Shown: in pieces, positions 47,500 to 56,509 of the stretch
Position numbering within the stretch: the first letter of the stretch is position 1
Layout of the letters: the number at the start of each line of letters is the position of its first letter
Assembly (NCBI RefSeq): GCF_016862275.1
Contig: NZ_BOMQ01000008.1
Location: 372,001 to 436,000, forward strand
Length of the DNA stretch: 64,000 bases
From: Actinoplanes nipponensis
GTDB taxonomy: Bacteria; Actinomycetota; Actinomycetes; Mycobacteriales; Micromonosporaceae
Reading direction: 5' to 3'
The notes under the pieces: generated by a model
Databases searched by the model: none
What the model saw: only the letters and a program-made list of their open reading frames with translations
What the model was told of the DNA's origin: nothing
Position numbers and translations under genes: made by a program

Positions 47500-48402
47500 T
47501 CAGGCCGAGTATCGGATCGTCGCCGGCGGAGCGCCCGTGGTGGCGGCCCACGAGGCGAGCAGGACCAGCGCCTGGGCCGTCGGCGAGGCCGGCTCGGCGG
47601 CGTAGATGGTCATGGTGAGGTCGGTCTCGGCCCGCAGGTCCATGCTCTCGTACGCGAGAACCAGGTCGCCGACGACGTGGTGGTGGAACGTCTTGGTCCC
47701 GGTGCCGTGGGTGCGGACGTTGTGGGCGCCCCAGCGGCGGCGGAACTCGTCGCTGCGGGTGGACAGCTCACCGACCAGGTCCTGCAGGCCCTTGTCGTGC
47801 GGGTTCTTGCCGGCCGCGGTGCGCAGGTTGGCGACGGTCATGTCGGCGGCGAGGTTCCAGTCGGGGTAGAAGCGGCGGGCCGCGCTGTCGAGGAACGTGA
47901 ACCGGCCGAAGTTCGGCGGGTGGGCCGGATCGGTGTGGACGTCGCTGTACAGGGCCCGGCCGAGGTGGTTGGCCGCGAGCAGGTCCTGGCGGTTGTTGAC
48001 GACGATCGCCGGGGTCGTCACGGCATCCAGCGACCACTGCAGGCTGGCCCGGGGCACCCACTGCCGGGGTCGCCGGCTGGGCCGCAGCAGAGCGTTGCTG
48101 CCGTTCGCCTCCTGCGCGAGACGCAGCAGGTGGGTGCGCTCGGCCTCGTCGAGGTGCAGGGCGCGGGCGATCGCCTCGAGCACGCCGGCGGAGACGCCGG
48201 CGAGCTGGCCGCGTTCGAGCTTGGCGTAGTACTCGACGCTCATGCCGGCCAGCGTGGCGACCTCGCTGCGCCGCAGCCCGGGGACCCGGCGCCGGCCCGT
48301 GGTGATCACCCCGGCCCGCTCGGGGGTGATGTTGGCGCGGCGGGTGGTGAGGAACTCGCGCACTTCGACTCGGTTGTCCACGACTTCGACGGTACGGCGC
48401 AC
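47500..48402 (-). CDS. XRE-family regulator with MmyB-like ligand domain
   Basis: 300 aa. The helix-turn-helix (about 15-75) reads VPGLRRSEVATLAGMSVEYYAKLERG, followed by a PAS-like MmyB C-terminal domain with VVNNRQDLLAANHLGRALYSD and WNLAADMTVANLR. MmyB-type regulators are common in actinomycetes and usually control an adjacent oxidoreductase or transporter. Its nearest neighbours are the converging MFS gene and the damaged VOC gene. The target is unknown. Confidence 0.9.
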   Translation of the reverse strand: MRRTVEVVDNRVEVREFLTTRRANITPERAGVITTGRRRVPGLRRSEVATLAGMSVEYYAKLERGQLAGVSAGVLEAIARALHLDEAERTHLLRLAQEANGSNALLRPSRRPRQWVPRASLQWSLDAVTTPAIVVNNRQDLLAANHLGRALYSDVHTDPAHPPNFGRFTFLDSAARRFYPDWNLAADMTVANLRTAAGKNPHDKGLQDLVGELSTRSDEFRRRWGAHNVRTHGTGTKTFHHHVVGDLVLAYESMDLRAETDLTMTIYAAEPASPTAQALVLLASWAATTGAPPATIRYSA

Positions 48403-48462
48403 GGCGGCACGGTGGGATGCACTGCTGGTACACCCCTCACCGGGGTCGTCGTCCGCGGCCGA

Positions 48463-48645
48463 TCAGGGGTTCGTGGGCCCGAGGAGATCCCAACGGTTGC
48501 CGGCGATGTCGAGGAAGACCGCGACCCGGCCGTCGTTGGTGGGCGACGGCGAGTCCTCGACGAGGTCGAACCCGAGGATGCCGGTGAAGAACTCGATGGC
48601 CGGGTCGTACTCGTCCACGATCAGCGCCACCAGGTCGATCCGCAC
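48463..48645 (-). pseudogene. VOC/glyoxalase-family gene with internal in-frame deletion
   Basis: Only 60 codons from GTG 48645. The first 41 match the start of a VOC metalloenzyme (IDLVALIVDEYDPAIEFFTG, LGFDLVEDSP, TNDGR). The last 19 match its very C-terminus (RVAVFLDIAGNRWDLLGP). In full-length relatives about 65 residues lie between TNDGR and the YGRVAVF strand, so a deletion has joined two GR codon pairs. The fused product lacks half the fold and should be inactive. It lies downstream of the damaged hydrolase. Confidence 0.72.
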
Positions 48646-48664
48646 CCCGGCAGCGTGTCCGACC

Positions 48665-49514
48665 TCAGGTGCGGTTCAGCCAGTCCGCGACGCGGACGAT
48701 GCTGCGCCGCGCGGCCGGGTTCTCCGGCTCGTTGAGGTGGCCGTGGGTGGTGCCCACCTCGCGGATGACCGCCACATCGACGCCGGCTGTCGCCAGTTCG
48801 GCGCCGAAGTGCTGTCCGGACGCGCGGAGACTGTCGGCGTCGCAGGTCAGCACGAACGTCGGTGGCAGACCGGACAGGTCGTGACCACCGGGAAAGGCGT
48901 AGGCCTCGGCCAACGCGTCCGGGTGCTGGACGTACCGGAGGTTCATCGCCGCGATCTCCTCGGCGCCGAAGGCGGCCTCCGGTGGCAGGGCCCGCACCTT
49001 GGCGGCGAGCTCGGCGGGGACCGGGGGCAGCGCGGCATGCAGCACCGGATAGGCCAGCACCATCGTGCGGGGGAGCGGGCCGCCGGTGTCGCGCAGCCGC
49101 AGGGCGGCGCCGGCGACCAGGTTTCCGCCCGCGCTGGCGCCCCCGATGGCCCAGTCGGCGGCCGGGATGTCCGGGACCGACGTCGTGGCCCAGACGAAGG
49201 CCGCGGTCACCTCCTCGGAAGCGACCGGATAGGGGCAGTCGCGGCCGGCCGGTGTCCTCGGCCTCCGGAAGCGGCGAGAGCCGGTAGTCCACCGTGACCA
49301 CCACGATTCCCCGGCTTGCGAGCTGCCGGGCCACCCAGTCGTTCTCGGGCATGTCGAGGTCGCCTCCGGAGAAGGCGCCCCCGTGCGCCCACACCAGACC
49401 CCGCCGGGGCGCGGCGGATCCGGGCGCGTAGATGCGCAGCGGGATCTCACCGTGCGGGCCGGGGATCCGTCGTTCCCGGGTCGAGACGGTCACCTCTTCC
49501 TCGGGGCGCGTCAT
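48665..49514 (-). pseudogene. Alpha/beta hydrolase (HSL-type), frameshifted
   Basis: Two frames are needed to read one hydrolase. From ATG 49514 the first gives LVWAHGGAFSGGDLDMPEN (HGG oxyanion hole) and VVVTVDYRLSPLPEAED. From about 49250 the continuation YPVASEEVTAAFVWATTS, then the nucleophile elbow GGASAGGNL, TFVLTCDADSLR and the His-bearing TTHGHLNEPENPAARRS, is in another frame. The shift lies at about 49236-49265 in a GGCCGGCC run. It may be a true frameshift or a sequencing error. The ATG overlaps the LacI stop (ATGA), so it was the second gene of the regulator operon. Confidence 0.75.
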
Positions 49515-50554
49515 CGGCTCGCGGTGCGGTCGGTGAGAGCGGCGGTGGTGCGGCGGGGGACCAGGGTGGGCGACAGCTTCACCTGGGCCGTCGGGCGGGT
49601 GCGGTCGGCGATGCGGTCGAGCAGGAGCCGGGCGGCGTTGCCGCCCATCTGGTGACCGGCCTGGTCGACGGTGGTGAGCGAGATCGGGCCGAAGGCGGCG
49701 AACGCGGTGCCGTCGTAGCCGGCCACGGAGATGTCGGCCGGTGCGGACAGGCCGGCCTCGGTCAGCGCGTCGAGCACGCCCATGGCGACGATGTCGGCGC
49801 CGGCGAAGATGGCGGTCGGCCGGTGCGGGCGGGCCAGCAGCTGGCGGGCGCCGAGGTGACCGCCGTCCTGGGTGTAGGTGGTGGAGGCGATGTCGATGTG
49901 GTCCTCCAGGCCGTGGGCCCGCATGGCGTGGCGGTAGCCGTCGGCGCGCAGGGCGTTGGGCATCTCGCGCAGGCGTACGGGATCGGTCTCGTGGTGTTCG
50001 ATGTGGGCGATGCGGCGGTGACCGAGCCCGGCCAGGTGGGCCACGACCAGGCCGGCGCCGGTGAAGTCGTCGTCGGCCACGGTGTCGTAGTGGGCGGACT
50101 GGCCGTGGCGGCCGACCACGACCGTCGGCACGGTGCGCGCGATCGTCTCCAGGCGGCGCCGGGAAGAGACCGGGGCGATGAGGATGACGCCGTCCATGCT
50201 GCGGTCGATGAGGGCGTCGGTGACCTGTTCCTCGGTGGCCCGGTTGTTGGAGCCCGCGGCCATCAGCATCTGGTAGCCGGTGCCCTGCAGGTGCTCCGTG
50301 ACGCCGTCGAGGATCTCGGCGAAGAACAGGTTGCGCAACTCCGGCAGCATGACGCCGATGGTGTACGTCTTGCCGCGCAGGCCGCGGGCGGCGGCCGACG
50401 GCCGGTAGCCGAGCTCGTCGATGGCCGCGCGTACCTTCTCCTGCATCTGCGGACTGGCCCCGTAGGCGTTGCGCATCACCTTGGACACGGCGGTGGTGGA
50501 GACCCCGGCGTGGCGGGCCACGTCGACGATCGTGACGCGTCGCGCAGCGGTCAT
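49511..50554 (-). CDS. LacI-family transcriptional regulator of the rhamnoside operon
   Basis: 347 aa from ATG 50554, with GAGGAGG ahead. The N-terminal helix-turn-helix VTIVDVARHAGVSTTAVSKV and hinge RPSAAARGLRGK are followed by a periplasmic-binding-like sensor (IGVMLPELRNLFFAEILDGV, SVAGYDGTAFA). It is divergent from the ABC/GH78 operon, and AACGTT-centred palindromes lie in the spacer, so it most likely represses that operon and itself until a rhamnoside-derived sugar binds. Confidence 0.92.
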   Translation of the reverse strand: MTAARRVTIVDVARHAGVSTTAVSKVMRNAYGASPQMQEKVRAAIDELGYRPSAAARGLRGKTYTIGVMLPELRNLFFAEILDGVTEHLQGTGYQMLMAAGSNNRATEEQVTDALIDRSMDGVILIAPVSSRRRLETIARTVPTVVVGRHGQSAHYDTVADDDFTGAGLVVAHLAGLGHRRIAHIEHHETDPVRLREMPNALRADGYRHAMRAHGLEDHIDIASTTYTQDGGHLGARQLLARPHRPTAIFAGADIVAMGVLDALTEAGLSAPADISVAGYDGTAFAAFGPISLTTVDQAGHQMGGNAARLLLDRIADRTRPTAQVKLSPTLVPRRTTAALTDRTASR

Positions 50555-50571
50555 CGGCCCTCCTCGACCTC

Positions 50572-50585
50572 GGGAAACGTTCTCC
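50572..50585. promoter_or_regulatory. LacI-type operator candidate at the regulator's own leader
   Basis: GGGAAACGTTCTCC, imperfect palindrome round AACGTT, 18 bp before the lacI-type start codon. Consistent with autoregulation. Confidence 0.5.
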
Positions 50586-50695
50586 ACCCTAGATCACCGC
50601 GGCCCCCGCTGACGAGCCCGCCGACGGCGTGGAAATCGATGCCCGGTGTGGCTCTTGACGTGCCCGGCATCTGCTCGTAAGGTCGGCGAAACATC

Positions 50696-50713
50696 GTGGG
50701 TAACGTTACCCAC
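50696..50713. promoter_or_regulatory. Perfect 18-bp palindromic operator
   Basis: GTGGGTAACGTTACCCAC, fully symmetric with an AACGTT centre, mid-way in the 251-bp spacer between the LacI gene and the permease gene. It is the best candidate for the main LacI site. Confidence 0.68.
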
Positions 50714-50778
50714 CTCACTTCTTCTCCCCGGTAGGCCCCGGCGGCCTGCGGCTGTGCCCGTTTCGCTCTGCAGCTTAA

Positions 50779-50790
50779 TGAAACGATTCA
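50779..50790. promoter_or_regulatory. Promoter-proximal LacI-like half-palindrome
   Basis: TGAAACGATTCA, symmetric at 10 of 12 bases with a central CG, 15 bp before the first permease start. It resembles the TGAAxCGxTTCA operators of LacI-family regulators. Confidence 0.48.
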
Positions 50791-50805
50791 AGTAAGTGGG
50801 CTCCC

Positions 50806-51741
50806 GTGACAGTTGATCTCAAGGTTCGCCCGCCGGACCGGGCTGACGCGATCGCCGCGCGCCGCCGCCGGCCGCGGGTGACGCCGCCGTGGTGGTTCAT
50901 GCTGCCGGCTCTGCTGCTCTTCGCCTTCGTCGTGCTGGTGCCCAGCGCCCGGGGCATCTACTACGCCTTCACCGACTGGGACGGCCTCGACCCGGACTTC
51001 GCCGTCATCGGGCTGCGCAACTTCACCGACATGCTCGGCGACGAGGACGCCCTGCGGGCGGTCTGGCACACGGTTCTGATCGCGGTGGCGGTCACGGTCA
51101 TCCAGAACGGGATCGGCCTGCTGCTCGCGCTCGGCGTCAACTCCATGATCAAGACGAGGAACTTCCTGCGGGTCCTGCTGTTCGCCCCCGCGGTGGTCAC
51201 GCCGATCGTCACCGCCTACCTGTGGCGCAACCTGCTCGGTCCCGACGGCGCGGTCAACAGCCTGCTCGGCGCGGTCGGGCTGGACTCCTGGCGGCAGGAC
51301 TGGCTCGGCCGACCGGATCTCGCGCTCTGGATGATCGTGCTGGTCGTGGTGTGGCAGTTCGCCGGCTACTCGATGGTCATCTTCCTGGCCGGGCTCCAGT
51401 CGATTCCCCGGGAGATCTACGAGGCGGCCGCGATCGACGGCACCGGCGCGGTGCGCCGCTTCTGGTCGATCGTCCGGCCGCTGCTCGCCCCGGCCATCAC
51501 CATCAACCTGATGCTCTCGATCATCGGCGGCATCAAACTCTTCGACCAGGTGTACGCCCTCACCGGCGGCGGGCCGGGCCACGCGACCGACACGATCTCC
51601 ACGCTGATCTACAAGGACGCCTTCACGCTCGGCGAGTTCGGCTACAGCATCGCCCTCGCGGTCGTGCTGACGGTCATCGTGGCGATCGTCTCCGCCGGCC
51701 AGTACACCGTCCTCGACCGCAACGAGAGGGCGGCGTCGTGA
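50806..51741 (+). CDS. ABC sugar transporter permease (MalF-type)
   Basis: 311 aa from GTG 50806, about six membrane segments, EAA loop EIYEAAAIDGTGAVRRFWSI and the C-terminal ALTGGGPGHATDT block typical of CUT1 permeases. First gene of the operon divergent from the LacI regulator; its stop overlaps the next permease start (GTGA). It probably imports rhamnose, a rhamnoside or a disaccharide freed by the encoded glycosidases. Confidence 0.93.
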   Translation: MTVDLKVRPPDRADAIAARRRRPRVTPPWWFMLPALLLFAFVVLVPSARGIYYAFTDWDGLDPDFAVIGLRNFTDMLGDEDALRAVWHTVLIAVAVTVIQNGIGLLLALGVNSMIKTRNFLRVLLFAPAVVTPIVTAYLWRNLLGPDGAVNSLLGAVGLDSWRQDWLGRPDLALWMIVLVVVWQFAGYSMVIFLAGLQSIPREIYEAAAIDGTGAVRRFWSIVRPLLAPAITINLMLSIIGGIKLFDQVYALTGGGPGHATDTISTLIYKDAFTLGEFGYSIALAVVLTVIVAIVSAGQYTVLDRNERAAS

Positions 51742-52559
51742 ACCGCTACACCCGGCGCACCCTCGCGCTCGAAATGGTCATGATCGCCGTCGGCATCGTC
51801 TTCGCCTTCCCGGTGTACGTGCTGGTCAACCTGGCGATCCGGCAGCCCTCGGACACGTCCTCGCCGATCGCCCCGACCACGGCACCGACCTTCGGCAACT
51901 TCACCGGGGCCTGGCGGGAGGCCGGCCTCGGCGGCGCGCTGATCAACAGCGTGCTGGTCACCACGGCGAGCGTCCTGATCGTCCTGGCGGTGTCGGCGCT
52001 GGCCGCGTACCCGCTGGCCCGCAGCGCCGCCCGCTGGTCCCGCGGCACGTTCCTGCTCATCATGCTGGGCCTGGTCCTGCCGTTCCAACTGGCCTCGCTG
52101 CCGCTCTACCAGACGGTCCGCGACCTCGGCCTGCTCGGCTCGGTGTGGTCGCTGGTGCTGTTCTACTCGGGCCTGCAGGTTCCCTTCACGACCTTCCTGT
52201 ACGTGGGCTTCCTGCGCGCGCTGCCACGGGACTTCGAGGAGGCGGCGTCGATCGACGGCGCCGGCCCGTTCACGACGTTCCGGTACGTCGTGCTGCCGAT
52301 GCTCAAGCCGATCACGGTGACCGCGCTGGTGCTCAACGCGGTCGCCGTCTGGAACGACTTCTTCACCCCACTGCTCTATCTCAGCGGCAGCGACCAGCAG
52401 ACCGTGCCGGTGGCGGTGGCCGGCTTCGTCGGGCAGTTCGTCTCCGACTGGAACCTCATCTTCGCCGCCCTGCTGATCAGCATCGTCCCGGTCCTGGCGG
52501 TCTACCTCGCGCTGCAGCGCTCCATCATCAACGGCTTCGCCGGAGGGCTCAAGGGATGA
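51738..52559 (+). CDS. ABC sugar transporter permease (MalG-type)
   Basis: 273 aa from GTG 51738. EAA loop ALPRDFEEAASIDGAGPFTT and helices typical of MalG-type partners. The longer upstream frame is the first permease read out of frame. It is ATGA-coupled to the rhamnosidase gene, so transport and hydrolysis are made together. No ATPase gene is present in the operon. Confidence 0.93.
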   Translation: MNRYTRRTLALEMVMIAVGIVFAFPVYVLVNLAIRQPSDTSSPIAPTTAPTFGNFTGAWREAGLGGALINSVLVTTASVLIVLAVSALAAYPLARSAARWSRGTFLLIMLGLVLPFQLASLPLYQTVRDLGLLGSVWSLVLFYSGLQVPFTTFLYVGFLRALPRDFEEAASIDGAGPFTTFRYVVLPMLKPITVTALVLNAVAVWNDFFTPLLYLSGSDQQTVPVAVAGFVGQFVSDWNLIFAALLISIVPVLAVYLALQRSIINGFAGGLKG

Positions 52560-55168
52560 CACCGTACGGCCTCACCACCGAGCAACTCACCGAGCCGCTC
52601 GGGCTCGGCGAACCCCGCCCCCGGCTGTCGTGGAAGCTGCGCAGCGACCGGCGTGGAGCGGCCCAGTCCGCCTACCGCATCACCGCCACCGCCGAGGACT
52701 GCGACCACGTGCTCTGGGACAGCGGGCGGCGGATGAGCGACGAGACGCTGCTGATCGCCTGGGACGGCCCGGCCCTGCAGTCGGCGACCCGCTACCACTG
52801 GCGCGTCGAGGTCTGGGACGAGCGCGGCGAGCCGGCCGGCACCGCGCAGTCCTGGTTCGAGACCGGCCTGCTGCACCGCGACGACTGGACGGCGGTGTGG
52901 ATCGGCCGCGACCCCGTCTCGCTTCCCCCGGTCGATCCGCCCACCGACGAGGAACGGTCGTTCCCCGACCCGGCCGCCGCGCCGCTGCACCTGCGGCACG
53001 TCTTCGCGGTGGCCGAGCGGCCGGTGCGGGCCCGGCTGTACGCGACGGCGCGGGGCGTCTACGAGCCGAGCCTCAACGACGAGCGCGTCGGCGACCTCGA
53101 GCTGGCGCCCGGCTGGACCGAGTACCACCGCCGGCTGCAGTACCAGACCTACGACGTGACCGACCGGGTCCGGGCCGGCACCAACGTGCTCGCCGCGACG
53201 GTCGCCGACGGCTGGTGGAGCGGGCACGTCGGGTTCGACCCGAGCCGGCCCGCCCGGCACTACGGCCTCGCACCGGCGTGGCTGGGGCAGCTCGTCCTCG
53301 ACTTCGCCGACGGCTCCCGCCGGACGATCGCCACCGGCGACGGCTGGCTGGAGGGAGCCGGCGCCGTCCGGGCGGCCGACCTGCTGATGGGGGAGTTCGT
53401 CGACGCCCGCCGGACACCGGTCCTCCGGCCCGTGGCGGTGCTCGACCGGGAGCCCGGCCCGCTGGTCGCCGAGCCCGACCACCCGATCCGCATCACCGGC
53501 GACCTGCCGGCAACCCGGGTGTGGCAACCCGAGCCCGGCCGGTGGCTGGTCGACTTCGGGCAGAACCTCGTCGGCCGGGTCGCCCTCACCGTCCGCGCCG
53601 CCACGGCCGGCGCCCGGATCGTGGTGCGCCACGCCGAGGTCCTCGACGACGACGGCCGGCTCTACCGGGCGAACCTGCGCCGGGCGCAGGCCACCGACAC
53701 GTACGTCAGCGCCGGTGCGGCGACCGAGGTGTTCGAGCCGCGCTTCACCTTCCACGGGTTCCGCTACGCCGAGGTGACCGGCTACCCGGGCGAGCTCACC
53801 CAGCACGACGCCGTGGCCCGCGTCCTGCACAACGACACGCCGTTCACCGGCCGCTTCGCCTGCTCCGAGCCGATGGTCAACCAGCTGGACGCCAACATCG
53901 TGTGGGGCCAGCGCGGCAACTTCCTGGCCGTGCCCACCGACTGCCCGCAGCGCGACGAACGGCTCGGCTGGCTCGCCGACGCGCAGGTGTTCGCCCCGAC
54001 CGCGACCCGCAACGCCGACGTGTCCGCGTTCTTCGCCCGCTGGATGCGCGACGTCGTGGACGGCCAGGACGACGACGGCGCCTTCCGGGACGTGGCGCCG
54101 GTGCTCGTGCTCGACCGCGAAGGCGCCCCGGCGTGGGGCGACGCCGGGGTCATCATCCCGTGGCTGCTCTGGCGGACGTACGGCGATCGGCGCGTGCTCG
54201 AGCGCAGCTTCCCCGCGATGGCGGCCTGGGTCGGGCACATCCACCGGCACAACCCGGAGCTGCTGTGGCAGCACCGCACCGGCAACTCGTACGGCGACTG
54301 GCTCCAGGTCGAGGCCGACACCCCGCGCGACGTGCTGGCCACCGCCTACTTCGCCCACAGCACCCGGATCGTCGCGGACGCCGCCGACGTGCTGGGGCTG
54401 CCCTCGGCCGAACACCGGGCCCTGCACGCCGCCATCAGGGCGAGGTTCATCGAGACGTACGTCGGCGCCGACGGCACGGTCGAGGGCGGCACCCAGACCG
54501 CGTACCTCCTGGCCCTGGCCTTCGATCTGCTCCCACCGGAGCTCGTCGAGGCGGCGGTGGAGCATCTGGCGGCCGACATCGAGAAGCGCGGCAACCGGCT
54601 CACCACCGGCTTCGTCGGGGTGTCGCTGCTCGGCCCGGTGCTCACCGAGCACCGCCGGGCCGATCTGGCCTACGCCCTGCTGCACCAGGAGGAGTTCCCC
54701 TCGTGGAACTACTCGATCCGCCACGGCGCCACCACCATCTGGGAGCGCTGGGACGGCTGGACCGAGCACGGCGGCTTCCAGTCCGCCGCGATGAACTCCT
54801 TCAACCACTACAGCCTCGGCAGCATCGGCGACTGGCTCTACGGCCGGGTCGCCGGCATCGACCAGGCCCCGGACTCGGTCGCGTACCGCGAACTGCGGTT
54901 GCGCCCGACACCCGGCGGACAGCTCACCTGGGCCCGCGCCGAGCAGGAGACCGCCCGGGGGCCGGTCGCGTGCGGCTGGTCGCTCGACGGCGACCGGCTC
55001 ACCGTCACCGCCACCGTGCCACCGGGCTGCACCGCCGTACTGGAAATCCCCACCTGTGATCCGGGCAGCGTGCGCGAGAACGAGGCGCCCGTGACCGCCC
55101 GGCCGTCGGCCGGCGGAGCCACCCTCCGCCTGGTCTCCGGCCGTTACACCTTCACCGCCACCTATTGA
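52556..55168 (+). CDS. GH78 alpha-L-rhamnosidase (cytoplasmic)
   Basis: 870 aa without a signal peptide. The N-terminal beta domains include PYGLTTEQLTEPLGLGEPRP, ARLYATARGVYEPSLND and VRHAEVLDDDGRLYRANLR. The six-hairpin catalytic domain has the CPQRDERLGWLADAQVFAP signature (about residues 461-480) with the acidic catalytic residues. A C-terminal beta domain follows HGGFQSAAMNSFNHYSLGS. It removes terminal L-rhamnose from imported rhamnosides. It is coupled to the permease before it and followed 17 bp later by the binding protein gene. Confidence 0.94.
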   Translation: MTPYGLTTEQLTEPLGLGEPRPRLSWKLRSDRRGAAQSAYRITATAEDCDHVLWDSGRRMSDETLLIAWDGPALQSATRYHWRVEVWDERGEPAGTAQSWFETGLLHRDDWTAVWIGRDPVSLPPVDPPTDEERSFPDPAAAPLHLRHVFAVAERPVRARLYATARGVYEPSLNDERVGDLELAPGWTEYHRRLQYQTYDVTDRVRAGTNVLAATVADGWWSGHVGFDPSRPARHYGLAPAWLGQLVLDFADGSRRTIATGDGWLEGAGAVRAADLLMGEFVDARRTPVLRPVAVLDREPGPLVAEPDHPIRITGDLPATRVWQPEPGRWLVDFGQNLVGRVALTVRAATAGARIVVRHAEVLDDDGRLYRANLRRAQATDTYVSAGAATEVFEPRFTFHGFRYAEVTGYPGELTQHDAVARVLHNDTPFTGRFACSEPMVNQLDANIVWGQRGNFLAVPTDCPQRDERLGWLADAQVFAPTATRNADVSAFFARWMRDVVDGQDDDGAFRDVAPVLVLDREGAPAWGDAGVIIPWLLWRTYGDRRVLERSFPAMAAWVGHIHRHNPELLWQHRTGNSYGDWLQVEADTPRDVLATAYFAHSTRIVADAADVLGLPSAEHRALHAAIRARFIETYVGADGTVEGGTQTAYLLALAFDLLPPELVEAAVEHLAADIEKRGNRLTTGFVGVSLLGPVLTEHRRADLAYALLHQEEFPSWNYSIRHGATTIWERWDGWTEHGGFQSAAMNSFNHYSLGSIGDWLYGRVAGIDQAPDSVAYRELRLRPTPGGQLTWARAEQETARGPVACGWSLDGDRLTVTATVPPGCTAVLEIPTCDPGSVRENEAPVTARPSAGGATLRLVSGRYTFTATY

Positions 55169-55185
55169 TCTCCAACGCGGGAGAG

Positions 55186-56454
55186 ATGATGAAGGCACGC
55201 AGATTCACCGCACTTGTCTCCGCCCTGACCGCTGTCACCCTGGCCGCGGCCTGCAGCAGCGGCACCAAGGCCGGCTCGGGCGGAGGCGACAACAAGACCC
55301 TGACGCTCGCCTCGGTCGACCAGGGCTCCATCGAGGACGTCGTCAAGGCGTTCGAGGCCGCCAACCCCGGAGTGAAAGTCAATTTCACCACCAGCGGCGC
55401 CGACCAGTACCAGGCCCAGATCCGCACCCAGCTCTCCTCCGGCACGGCCCCGGACGTGATGACCGTCTGGCCCGGCAACGGCAACCCGGGCGCCACGTAC
55501 GTGCTGGCCAAGCCCGGCTACCTGCTCGACCTGTCGGATCAGCCGTGGGCCGGGCAGCTGCCCGAATCCTTCAAGACCGTCGCCCAGTACGAGGGCAAGA
55601 CGTACAACGCGCTGTTCGGCCTCAACGGCATCGGCGCGGTCTACAACGACCAGGCCCTGTCGAAGTCCGGGCTGACCGCGCCGGCGACCTGGACCGAGCT
55701 GCTCAAGTTCTGCGGTGACGCGGCCGGCAAGGGCACCCCCGCCTTCGCCCTCGGCATCCAGGACAACTGGGTCACCCAGCTGGTCCTCTACGCCCTCGCC
55801 GCGACCACGGTGTTCGGCGCCGACAAGGACTTCGACGCCAAGCTGCAGAGCGGCCAGGCCACCTTCGCGAACTCGCAGTGGACCACCGCGATGGCCAAGT
55901 ACCAGGAGATGAACAAGGCCGGCTGCTTCCAGAAGAACCCGCTGGGCACCAGCTACGAGGCCAGCCAGACGCTGGCCGCCACCGGCAGGACCCTCGGCAT
56001 CGTGCAGGGCAACTGGATCATCGGCCTGCTCAAGCAGAAGAACCCGAACGGAAAGTTCACCATGAAGGCCCTGCCGGCCACCGACACCCCGGCGTCGTTC
56101 CTGATGCCGGCCGCCGCGGGGGCCGGCTACGGCGTCAACGCCAAGGCCGAGAACAAGGAGCTGGCGCTCAAGTTCATCACCTTCATCATGTCGCCGGCCG
56201 GCATGAAGCTGTTCAACGAGAAGCAGGGCAGCCTCCCGACCCTCGCGGACGCCGGCACCACCGTCGACCCGGGCCTGGCGGAACTGACCACCTTCGTCAA
56301 GGACAACCGCACGGTGCCGTTCATGGACCAGCTGTGGCCCAACGCCAAGGTGCAGCAGAGCATGCTCAGCGGCCTGCAGGAGGTCTTCAGCAACCAGAGC
56401 ACCCCAAACAAGGTTCTGCAGGACATGGACGCCGAATACAAGAAGGGCGCCTGA
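55186..56454 (+). CDS. ABC sugar transporter substrate-binding lipoprotein
   Basis: About 422 aa. Start at ATG 55186 (or the adjacent ATG 55189) behind GCGGGAGAG. The lipobox is TLAAAC. The SBP_bac_1 fold has TLASVDQGSIEDVVKAFEA, LSSGTAPDVMTVWPG and a C-terminal SPAGMKLFNEKQGSLPT. It captures the sugar for the two permeases; being encoded after the rhamnosidase rather than first is unusual. A hairpin just downstream may set its mRNA level apart from the glycosidase genes. Confidence 0.92.
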   Translation: MMKARRFTALVSALTAVTLAAACSSGTKAGSGGGDNKTLTLASVDQGSIEDVVKAFEAANPGVKVNFTTSGADQYQAQIRTQLSSGTAPDVMTVWPGNGNPGATYVLAKPGYLLDLSDQPWAGQLPESFKTVAQYEGKTYNALFGLNGIGAVYNDQALSKSGLTAPATWTELLKFCGDAAGKGTPAFALGIQDNWVTQLVLYALAATTVFGADKDFDAKLQSGQATFANSQWTTAMAKYQEMNKAGCFQKNPLGTSYEASQTLAATGRTLGIVQGNWIIGLLKQKNPNGKFTMKALPATDTPASFLMPAAAGAGYGVNAKAENKELALKFITFIMSPAGMKLFNEKQGSLPTLADAGTTVDPGLAELTTFVKDNRTVPFMDQLWPNAKVQQSMLSGLQEVFSNQSTPNKVLQDMDAEYKKGA

Positions 56455-56458
56455 GTCA

Positions 56459-56489
56459 CCGCGGGGCCCCAGCTGCTGGGGCTCCGCGG
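56459..56489 (+). terminator. Intra-operon hairpin between binding protein and GH1 genes
   Basis: Near-perfect inverted repeat: CCGCGG and GCCCCAGC on the left, GCTGGGGC and CCGCGG on the right, each arm broken by one unpaired base. No T-run. It could act as an attenuator or stabilise the binding-protein mRNA. Confidence 0.62.
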
Positions 56490-56509
56490 GTCCGGCCGAG
56501 AGGACAGCC

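Noticed and set aside
52502-55198. 898-codon minus-strand frame opposite the rhamnosidase
   Set aside because: No domain and repetitive composition; the plus strand encodes a full GH78.
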